Assembly: GCA_964586285.1 (NCBI GenBank)
Contig: CAZPHU010000007.1
Coordinates: 1 to 64,000, forward strand
DNA: 64,000 bases
From: CAZPHU01 sp964586285
GTDB taxonomy: Bacteria; Fibrobacterota; Chitinivibrionia; Chitinivibrionales; CAYFVL01
Direction: 5' to 3'
Part shown: in pieces, positions 17,611 through 24,424 of the stretch
Position numbering within the stretch: the stretch's first letter is position 1
Layout: each line of letters begins with the position of its first letter
Notes under the pieces: generated by a model
The model's database searches: none
Seen by the model: only the letters and a program-made list of their open reading frames with translations
Told to the model about the DNA's origin: nothing
Program-made: the position numbers and the translations under genes

Positions 17611-18442
17611 CTGGATTACCTGCTGTCTCGCAATATCATGCACTTCTCCTGTTTCTAATGGTTCTCATTCCAGAATCGATTGCTATATACTGGATGTTGG
17701 ACAAGGTCTATCACAGATAATAACCAACGGGAAATCAGCTGTTGTTATTGATCTTGGAAAAGAGAAATATAGTGAACGTTGGCTGAGGGCGTATGGGAGT
17801 ATCGGAAGTCCTTACATTGAATGGATCTGTATCAGCCACACCGATGAGGACCACGCAGGAGGTTTACGTAGTTTGCCCGCAAGTGTGCCTTTTAGTAAAA
17901 AGGTCTATCTGGGTGCGATGGTTGATAGTGTATTGATAAGATCTTATGTCCAACATCTCGGGGAAACGGTCGATTTATGTATGATTTCACGAGGAGATAG
18001 TATCAAAGGACCTGCTTCGGTTAATTTCACTTGTCTATGGCCTCCGGCTAAACCATTGGAAACCAAAACGGGAGAAGCAACTTATTCTAATAAATACAGC
18101 CTATGTTTGAGAGGAGATTATGTGTACACATCTTTCATGATCACAAGCGATATAGATTCTACTTCAATGCGACAAATAGCAGCTGAAAATAAATACCGAC
18201 TTGATATTGACTGGTTGGTTGTACCTCATCACGGCAGTAGGGGCTCTCTTCAAACTCAATTTTATGGTTATGCTTCTCCCCGGCGTGCAGTAATCTCTTG
18301 TGGAAAGGATAACGCCTATGAGCATCCCGCACCGGATGTAGAAAGATTCTTAACCGCAAGTCTAAGAATACCCATAGACATGACCCCTGTTTTCGGTAAC
18401 ATCCGTTATAGTACTAATGGATACTACTGGAACTGGGAGTGA
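17585..18442 (+). CDS. ComEC/Rec2-like metallo-beta-lactamase-fold lipoprotein
   Basis: 285 residues from the ATG at 17585, chosen because GGGAGG lies 9 nt upstream and the result is a clean lipoprotein signal (CCLAISC). It has the MBL-fold metal motif SHTDEDHAGG, a second metal His pair in VVPHHGSRGS, and the late CGKDNAYEHP element that follows in ComEC C-terminal domains. The opening DVGQGLSQII is the typical ComEC MBL start. In ComEC this domain belongs to the DNA-uptake channel protein; here it is a separate lipoprotein without the competence membrane channel. A nuclease-type role is plausible but unproven. Confidence 0.75.
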   Translation: MLKRVFVFNWITCCLAISCTSPVSNGSHSRIDCYILDVGQGLSQIITNGKSAVVIDLGKEKYSERWLRAYGSIGSPYIEWICISHTDEDHAGGLRSLPASVPFSKKVYLGAMVDSVLIRSYVQHLGETVDLCMISRGDSIKGPASVNFTCLWPPAKPLETKTGEATYSNKYSLCLRGDYVYTSFMITSDIDSTSMRQIAAENKYRLDIDWLVVPHHGSRGSLQTQFYGYASPRRAVISCGKDNAYEHPAPDVERFLTASLRIPIDMTPVFGNIRYSTNGYYWNWE

Positions 18443-18900
18443 GGGCAGAGAACTCTGTAGAACGCTGGGCAGGTAATACAATCATTTTGTTTTTATTCTT
18501 GACCGGGCACTCAAATAAGGTGCAGATTGTGTGTTAAAAATCAAACTTCGTTTACTTCCTCCCGTGAAAATTTTAACATCTCCGCTGATTTCATTCGATG
18601 TCGAATCGGAGACTTTCGAATGTGGCTGATGAGGATCGTTTAACAAGGTTTGCGGAGTCATCAACCAACCCCGATAGACCTTATCAACCCTATGTCGCGT
18701 AAGTTAGACGCATAGTAATATGTTTCCGGTGAGTATGGCTTTGTGACTTCGGTGATGATTTTACCCAGCTAAAGCAAGTTCAGATTGGGGAAGATTCTGC
18801 GCAGCTAAGTATAAACCGCCTAGGGATTTTCATGATCTCACCCCCTGCACTTCGGATTTTTATGGTGTCGATAATCAAAAATTTTACTGTTGTACCAATT
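18443..18900. other. Intergenic region with possible decayed minus-strand coding sequence
   Basis: No intact gene. On the minus strand two overlapping frames read in a protein-like way without good starts. One covers roughly 18482-18700 (containing GWLMTPQTLLNDPHQPHS); the other ends near 18662 (PYSPETYYYASNLRDIG). Neither has a Shine-Dalgarno sequence or a recognisable family. This could be a decayed gene or chance. Confidence 0.25.
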
Positions 18901-18921
18901 TGCACGCAGATATGGTATAAT
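18890..18921 (+). promoter_or_regulatory. Extended -10 promoter
   Basis: TGGTATAAT (18913-18921) is a perfect -10 box with the TG extension. TTGTAC at 18890 is a poor, widely spaced -35. It would start transcription near 18928, exactly at the foot of the following stem-loop. Confidence 0.5.
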
Positions 18922-18926
18922 CACAG

Positions 18927-19026
18927 ACACGCAAATTTTCTGTAGCCGGAGGGATGTTAGAATTCTCGATTTGCGTGTAAGTGTATGTTGCAATATGTTT
19001 TAATTGCTTTTACCACACCTTTTTTG
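18927..19026 (+). ncRNA. Candidate structured leader or small RNA upstream of the hybrid kinase
   Basis: ACACGCAAAT (18927-18936) pairs perfectly with ATTTGCGTGT (18969-18978), enclosing a 32-nt loop that contains GGAGGG directly touching an ATG. A second hairpin GCAAT/ATTGC follows near 18990-19007, flanked by GTGT and ACAC that could extend it, then CTTTTTT (19019-19025). With the promoter at 18913 this could be a ~100-nt RNA or an attenuated leader. The ATG in the loop opens only an 8-codon frame and its Shine-Dalgarno is too close. No known riboswitch class is recognised. Confidence 0.35.
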
Positions 19027-19112
19027 TATACTAATTAATAGAATTGTGTATATAGATGAGAGTATAAAAAAGTCCGAACCCATTTATTAGAAATGGACAA
19101 GAAAATTTCCTG

Positions 19113-21203
19113 ATGACTATCGAGACAAGAAAGAATCTTTTGGGCAAAACTCAGGCCATTCTCATGGCTGAGGCTGAGTCAGAACACTGGATTTCATTGA
19201 TTCGCATTGGGCTGGCATCGGCATTTGCACTCATCTCTCTATATACCTATGCCGTGGGGCATGTTCCATTAGGAGCTTTTCTATTGCAGATCGGTGTTGC
19301 CCTTATTGTCGTCTTTTATTCCTCACCCTTCATTTCAAGAGCAAGCAAAAGGTTCATTGTTAAAGGTTATAGCGTTTATGTACTTACCTTTCTTGATGTT
19401 ACGGTGGTAACTGCTATTATTTTTTCATATCTCATATCTGGGGAAAGAATAGAAGAAATAAACAGAGCGCTTTTTGCTTCATATTTTATAGCCATAGCTT
19501 TCACCGGCTTGCATCACAAGGTACGCTTATCCCTTTTTGGGGGAGTCCTCTCATCAATTGAACTTACAATGCTTTATGTCTGGGAGATAGTGGTTGAGGG
19601 GGATCTGTCCGGCGGTTGGGGACCGACTTATTTTTCCAGTATTGTAGTCCTGCATATCGTTGGTGTGCTGAGCGGACTTACATCACGCAACAATTTTAAA
19701 TCGATCCAGAAGGTTTCCAATTCCGAGGTAAGATATCACAATTTAGTACATCGACTTCCTCAGATGCTTTTTACCCTGAATGCACAGGGAGACTTTCTAT
19801 GGGCGAATATGGCATCATATGCGATTCTGGGGGTACCTTCTAAGATTATCAGTGGCCGAAATATTCGTGATTTTATCGTTCAGCCCGAAGATTTCAGGCT
19901 GGATCCTTTTGGTACTCGCGGAACCTTTCAGGTTTCCGACTTCAATGGTACGGTAAAGTTTGTTGATATGAACATACAGCCGGTAGACGAAAAGGATAGC
20001 CCTGTTGGGTGGGATGGAAGCATGGTGGACGTTACCGACCGTGAACTTGCGATTGGACAGCGAGAGGAAATGGCAAACCGTTTTTTCCAATATCAGAAAA
20101 TGGAATCCCTGGGCACTTTGGCAAGCGGTATGGCACACGATTTTAACAATATTCTCCAAACTGTTAACGATTTAACCCGGAGAGTATCCGAGCAAACGGA
20201 TGAAGAACAAACAAAACTTCAGATGAATCTGATTTCCGAAACACTTGTCGATGCAAAATTTCTGGTTTCGGAGCTATTTGCTTTGGGTAGGAAAAAACCT
20301 CTGGACTACAGCACACTGGATATCATCGCTTTTTTGCGAGAAACCGTTCCTCTGTTGAGTCAACAATTAGGCGAGGAATACAATATTCGTCTTAACACCA
20401 CCGATGATTCTTTATTTGTACAAGCTGACCCAAATTATCTTAAACGAATACTCCAAAACTTCTTCGGAAATGCACGTGATGCTATGCCCCAGGGCGGTTC
20501 CATCACTATCGATTGTTTTGCCCTCCGTAAGCAGGGGGAGGCAAGCAATGTGATAATACGGTTTACCGATACCGGAACCGGAATACCGGAGGAGCTTAGA
20601 GAAAAAATCTTCGACCCGTTTTTTACAACCAAGAAACCCGGCAAGGGCACTGGGTTGGGGTTAGCGCTTGTTAGGCGAATCATTACACTGCACAACGGCC
20701 AAGTTTGTATCGAAAAAAGCAGTAAGGAAGGAACCACTTTCCGCATAGAAATTCCCGAAAGTGATCGGAATGAAATAGACGTAGACACCAGGTCGGTAAT
20801 GCTTAATCGCATTCAGACAACAGTTTTAATTCTGGATGATGATCCAAAGATCCGAGACATCCTTCGTTTTTTCCTTAACGAACTTAAATATAATGTCGTT
20901 GAAGCTTCTACCTGCGAGCAGGGAGAGAGTGCACTGCACCGTCATATTGATGATTGCAGGATCGCGATAATGGACTGGCGTTTGGGGAATGAAAACCCTC
21001 ACACCATAATACAGAGTCTCAGGTCTATCAAAAGGGATCTGATAATAATAGTGGTTTCCGGGTATCCACCTCGAGAAAAAAGTATTGAAGAGATGGGTAT
21101 CTTTCGCTGGTTTACTAAACCTTACGATAAAAGTCGACTGGATTTGGAAATCCAAAAAGCCCTTCATTTGGCCGAGAAACAATCATCCGGAGTAAACCTG
21201 TAA
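19113..21203 (+). CDS. Membrane hybrid histidine kinase (6 TM, PAS, HisKA, ATPase, receiver)
   Basis: 696 residues. About six transmembrane helices at ~28-195 act as the input. A PAS domain at ~205-310 (MLFTLNAQGDFLWANMASY) follows. The HisKA His342 lies in SGMAHDFNN. The ATPase domain has an N-box (LQNFFGNARDAMPQGG), FTDTGTGIPEE and GTGLGLALVRRI. The receiver domain has ILDDDPK and phospho-acceptor Asp621 in IMDWR, plus a late Lys in WFTKPYDK. This is a complete hybrid kinase with no DNA-binding output; a separate phosphotransfer partner would be expected but is not adjacent. The upstream leader is described separately. The Shine-Dalgarno is weak. Confidence 0.93.
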   Translation: MTIETRKNLLGKTQAILMAEAESEHWISLIRIGLASAFALISLYTYAVGHVPLGAFLLQIGVALIVVFYSSPFISRASKRFIVKGYSVYVLTFLDVTVVTAIIFSYLISGERIEEINRALFASYFIAIAFTGLHHKVRLSLFGGVLSSIELTMLYVWEIVVEGDLSGGWGPTYFSSIVVLHIVGVLSGLTSRNNFKSIQKVSNSEVRYHNLVHRLPQMLFTLNAQGDFLWANMASYAILGVPSKIISGRNIRDFIVQPEDFRLDPFGTRGTFQVSDFNGTVKFVDMNIQPVDEKDSPVGWDGSMVDVTDRELAIGQREEMANRFFQYQKMESLGTLASGMAHDFNNILQTVNDLTRRVSEQTDEEQTKLQMNLISETLVDAKFLVSELFALGRKKPLDYSTLDIIAFLRETVPLLSQQLGEEYNIRLNTTDDSLFVQADPNYLKRILQNFFGNARDAMPQGGSITIDCFALRKQGEASNVIIRFTDTGTGIPEELREKIFDPFFTTKKPGKGTGLGLALVRRIITLHNGQVCIEKSSKEGTTFRIEIPESDRNEIDVDTRSVMLNRIQTTVLILDDDPKIRDILRFFLNELKYNVVEASTCEQGESALHRHIDDCRIAIMDWRLGNENPHTIIQSLRSIKRDLIIIVVSGYPPREKSIEEMGIFRWFTKPYDKSRLDLEIQKALHLAEKQSSGVNL

Positions 21204-21526
21204 GTCCGATAACGCGCAAGGATTGAGGGAATTGGGTCAAACCCCTAGGGTTAGTTAAGGATTCAGGGATCAAGAAAACAATAAGATATAAAAGAAAAAT
21301 GTGTCAAAAGCATGCTTTTTTATAAGAACTATACTTCATTTTGCCCCCGTTACTTACAAAACTTCTAAACCACTGAGAAGACAAATCAATCGACTATCTG
21401 GAAAATCTATTTAGAACCCTACGGGTGGCGTTATGGTTTTCTGAGGAAACTGAATCTGAAGCCTCGCCCTGAGATTGAGAACAAAACCTTTCAAAAACAG
21501 CTCATGAGCTTGGGAATTCTGGTTGG
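21204..21526. other. Intergenic region between hybrid kinase and AraC-type regulator
   Basis: 323 bp without an intact gene. AAAAG-CATG-CTTTT with following Ts (21306-21322) could be a weak terminator for the kinase gene. A plus-strand open frame without a start codon (21369-21539) is listed separately. Confidence 0.4.
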
Positions 21527-21539
21527 TCAGGTGACTTGA
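21369..21539 (+). pseudogene. Possible gene remnant (startless open frame)
   Basis: A 56-codon open frame bounded by stops. It reads in a protein-like, aromatic and basic manner (LEPYGWRYGFLRKLNLKP) and overlaps the 3' end of the minus-strand regulator by 13 nt. No start codon or ribosome site is present near its 5' end. No family is recognised. It may be the tail of a decayed gene or chance. Confidence 0.2.
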
Positions 21540-23035
21540 TATTCTTCGCGGAATCGATATGGGGTTGTGCGAGCGTGACGTTTAAACTGTTTTTCCATTT
21601 CATCAACCGAACGGAAACCGCAGAGGGTAGCGATAGACGTTTCGCTGGAGTGGGAGGAACGAAGGCGTTCTTTGGCTATTTCAACTCTTGATTTCATCAC
21701 GAAAGAGTTGAAATCTTCGTTTATATTTTTTTTCATCAGAGAGTTGATACGTCGAGGTGAAATCTTAGTTTGTTTCGCCACTTTTTCTAATACCAGGTTC
21801 TTTTTCGTAATGTTGTTTTCAACAATTTCGAGTAGAGCGGCATAGAGTTTTCTATCTTCTTCCGACAATTCGAATTTTCTTAGGGTATTTCCTTTGTGGT
21901 GAATCGCTGAAAACACAAGCGTTGCTATAACCCCCAATAGTAATCCCGTGAAAAAACTGCTCAGCCATAGATAGAGCGGGTTTGAAAAGAGCGGTTTTTC
22001 CAGCAGGTTGGCTTCACCCCATATAAACGGACAGTATATATCCCGGGCATTATCCTGCACCCAGGACATTTTTTGGACTTCTGTGTTGTTGTCCAGAACC
22101 TTTGCGATTATATTCATTCCGAAAGTTTTGGGAATCGAATTTTCGAACTGCTCTTTTGGTACACAGAAAAGGATGCTGTACCCACTGAAATTTTCCTGGC
22201 TAACAGTGATAGGAAAATCAACCTTTATGTTTTCCACGCTTATTTCAAAACCGCCGTCTTTTATAATTTTTGCGTTCTTTACGTTTTTTATCGGCGGGGA
22301 ATTTAGAGGTACAATATAGGAAAGGGAATGTTTTGACGGATATGGAGAGCGGGTAAGTAAGGGATCCAAATGAATTTCTATGCCTAGTTTAGAGTATTTT
22401 TCCTGTGGAAGGTCGGTGTAGAACAGGTGATCTTCGACTTCGACGAAAACGATTAATTCTTCTGTGTTCCATGCTACGAATGCACGCGCTTTTGCCTGAC
22501 CCAAACTGGAAAGCAGCGAAATGGGTTCAACCGAAGTAATTTCTTCTCTGGTTGAATACTTAACCTCATGTGATGGCCTATGCTCTTTCTTATGAGTGAG
22601 AAAAATACCATCCCGCCGAATAATCGAGATGTCATCATCTTCTCCCAGCGCCTCGGCACTCACGGTCATACCTTTATAAAGCTGATTTGGAAGCGATGTT
22701 ACATCCCAAAGGAATTTGAAAGGGGCTCTGGTAATTGTGGCTACTTCCAGTTCCTTGCGGCTAATTCCATCTTCCAAGAGGTAATCCGCATGGAATGTTA
22801 CACTTTTGATCTCCTCACAGGCTTCAACCGATAACGTGCATACACCTGTGTTTATGGCTATTGCCTGCAACGGACTTTGAAATGATACACAGACCTGCGC
22901 GAAACACTGGCGGTTTATTCCACTTAAGAAGATAAAAACCATAGAAAAGATAAGTAAAGATCTTTTACGTGGGTATTTTATATTTATGGCCGTATGGAAG
23001 GCTGCTGGTCTCATTTGAACGGGAGTATTCCTCAC
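21527..23035 (-). CDS. Membrane-spanning AraC-type regulator with predicted periplasmic CBM9-like domain
   Basis: About 502 residues from the GTG at 23035; an ATG at 23014 is an alternative. A signal or anchor helix lies at ~30-46. An Ig-like strand region covers ~47-150. Residues ~165-340 resemble a CBM9/DOMON-type carbohydrate-binding fold (AFVAWNTEELIVFVEVEDH, LGIEIHLDP, near-terminal FIWGEANLL). A transmembrane helix at ~353-377 leads to a cytoplasmic AraC HTH pair (VAKQTKISPRRINSLMKK; IATLCGFRSVDEMEKQFKRH). This is a one-component sensor that could read an extracytoplasmic sugar and act directly on DNA. It lies 11 nt after tRNA-Val on the same strand. Confidence 0.82.
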   Translation of the reverse strand: MRNTPVQMRPAAFHTAINIKYPRKRSLLIFSMVFIFLSGINRQCFAQVCVSFQSPLQAIAINTGVCTLSVEACEEIKSVTFHADYLLEDGISRKELEVATITRAPFKFLWDVTSLPNQLYKGMTVSAEALGEDDDISIIRRDGIFLTHKKEHRPSHEVKYSTREEITSVEPISLLSSLGQAKARAFVAWNTEELIVFVEVEDHLFYTDLPQEKYSKLGIEIHLDPLLTRSPYPSKHSLSYIVPLNSPPIKNVKNAKIIKDGGFEISVENIKVDFPITVSQENFSGYSILFCVPKEQFENSIPKTFGMNIIAKVLDNNTEVQKMSWVQDNARDIYCPFIWGEANLLEKPLFSNPLYLWLSSFFTGLLLGVIATLVFSAIHHKGNTLRKFELSEEDRKLYAALLEIVENNITKKNLVLEKVAKQTKISPRRINSLMKKNINEDFNSFVMKSRVEIAKERLRSSHSSETSIATLCGFRSVDEMEKQFKRHARTTPYRFREEYQVT

Positions 23036-23046
23036 ATGGTGATAAC

Positions 23047-23120
23047 TGGGCGCAGCTGGACTCGAACCAGCGATCTCCGCGATGTGAACGCGGCGCTCTA
23101 ACCAACTGAGCCATGCGCCC
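23047..23120 (-). tRNA. tRNA-Val (anticodon CAC)
   Basis: Complete cloverleaf on the minus strand. The 7-bp acceptor stem GGGCGCA/TGCGCCC has discriminator A. The D-arm is GCTC...GAGC. The anticodon stem CCGCG/CGCGG encloses loop TTCACAT with anticodon CAC, and the T-arm is GCTGG-TTCGAGT-CCAGC. CCA is not encoded. The AraC-type gene starts 11 nt downstream, so its message probably begins with this tRNA. Confidence 0.96.
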
Positions 23121-23314
23121 TTGCAAAGTTAAAATATACTCTTGAGCTTTCTTTTTTGCAAGCGACACCCGGCAAAACAACTATTCTGATTCTATCTCAT
23201 TTGCCGGCAAATTGCAAATATCTCAAGGGGTATATCGTAATAACTTGGCATTGCTTATTTTAAAAAACCAACAAATTTTGGCGCTCAGTTTGGGCTTTTT
23301 CAAGTGGAAAATCG

Positions 23315-24343
23315 ATGAACCGTCTGCTGTATATATTCTTTTTTTCGATTACCATATTCTCCCGAGCCTTTGCCGGAGATTATTACGCGAATATAAATAA
23401 GTTTCTCTTTGTGCAGCCGAGTCAGCTTGCGATGGCTCAGGCTAACCTCGCATACGGACGAAATGCAGGCCCTGCCGCCAATCCCGCCAATTTACCCTTG
23501 GATTCAACAAGTGAGATATCTCTGTCCTATGGAGGGTTTTGGGGAAACGCATTCAGTACATCCGTAATTAACTACGTTACTTCACTTTCAAAATCCGACG
23601 GTTTTGGGGTGTCAATGGGTTATCTGCACATACCGGATATCATGGATACAAGGGGGCTTTCCACGACTGATGATGACAAAATCGTTTGGGATGAGTCCGA
23701 TGTCTCATATGAAACATCATCAGAACTTTATCTGACTTTTGGTTATGGAAAAAGCTTTCGGCCGACTTCGAATCTGGCGATTTCGGCAGGCTTTTCCATT
23801 CATGCCCTTCGCCGACGCCTTCTCGAAGAGACCGGATATGGAATCGGCGCGGATATAGGCGCTACCGCTCACTTCCTTCAAACCGGTTGGCGTTTGAGTG
23901 TCCTGGCTGATGATATTTCCACAAATTTCATCTATTGGGACGATACCTACTATGATCAAACCTTACCACATGTTCGATTGGGAGTAGGATGGCAAAAAGA
24001 GTTCCCTTATATTCATGGTCGTCTCACCGCGGCTTATCAAACTCCGGATTTGTTGCACAATGAAGGAATTCGTGTTTTACACGACAAGGAGCTTGATAAA
24101 ATTGAGGTAAGGGAGGACGGAAAATACCTTGATGATATATCCTATCTTTTTACCGGGGGCCGCTTCGGATTTGAATACTACATCAGAAATATTGTAGCAA
24201 TGAGAGTAGGTTTCCTGGCGGGACAGGTGAGTTTTGGGGGAGGGGTAAATCTTTTTGATAACAGCCTGGGAATAGATTTCGGATATGTCGGCTCGGATCT
24301 CCCCGCAACATATATCTTAAGTTTTTCTTATCGAATGAAATAA
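23315..24343 (+). CDS. PorV/PorQ-like outer-membrane beta-barrel protein
   Basis: 342 residues with a signal peptide (SITIFSRAFAG). The start of the mature protein, FLFVQPSQLAMAQANLAYGRNAGPAANPA cut after the signal, matches the pattern of PorV/PorQ and UPF0164 barrels, where a small-residue rich 'A-N-P-A' segment sits in the barrel. The rest is amphipathic strands and it ends in FSYRMK. PorV-type proteins are shuttle and adaptor components of type IX secretion, which fits the sorting domain at the left edge. It could be a related FadL-like barrel with another job. A possible terminator follows. Confidence 0.7.
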   Translation: MNRLLYIFFFSITIFSRAFAGDYYANINKFLFVQPSQLAMAQANLAYGRNAGPAANPANLPLDSTSEISLSYGGFWGNAFSTSVINYVTSLSKSDGFGVSMGYLHIPDIMDTRGLSTTDDDKIVWDESDVSYETSSELYLTFGYGKSFRPTSNLAISAGFSIHALRRRLLEETGYGIGADIGATAHFLQTGWRLSVLADDISTNFIYWDDTYYDQTLPHVRLGVGWQKEFPYIHGRLTAAYQTPDLLHNEGIRVLHDKELDKIEVREDGKYLDDISYLFTGGRFGFEYYIRNIVAMRVGFLAGQVSFGGGVNLFDNSLGIDFGYVGSDLPATYILSFSYRMK

Positions 24344-24349
24344 TAGCGC

Positions 24350-24390
24350 GAATTCAAGCTGCGGTTTTCATGATCTTGAGTTCTGATTTT
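24350..24390 (+). terminator. Possible terminator after the PorV-like gene
   Basis: GAATTCAAG (24350-24358) pairs with CTTGAGTTC (24375-24383, one G-U) around a 16-nt loop, followed by TGATTTT. The T-run is interrupted, so termination may be partial. Confidence 0.4.
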
Positions 24391-24424
24391 GTTACATAAG
24401 CTTATCCATGTACGACTGCCTTTC

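Noticed and set aside
18951..18977. Eight-codon ORF in the stem-loop (ATG following GGAGGG)
   Set aside because: The Shine-Dalgarno touches the ATG and is too close to work; no codon bias for an attenuation peptide is seen.
21306..21319. AAAAGCATGCTTTT palindrome
   Set aside because: Short and symmetric; only a weak terminator reading is possible, and not enough to call an operator.
23032..23040. ATG-TGA pair right after the tRNA
   Set aside because: Only one codon long; not a gene. The regulator GTG start overlaps it.
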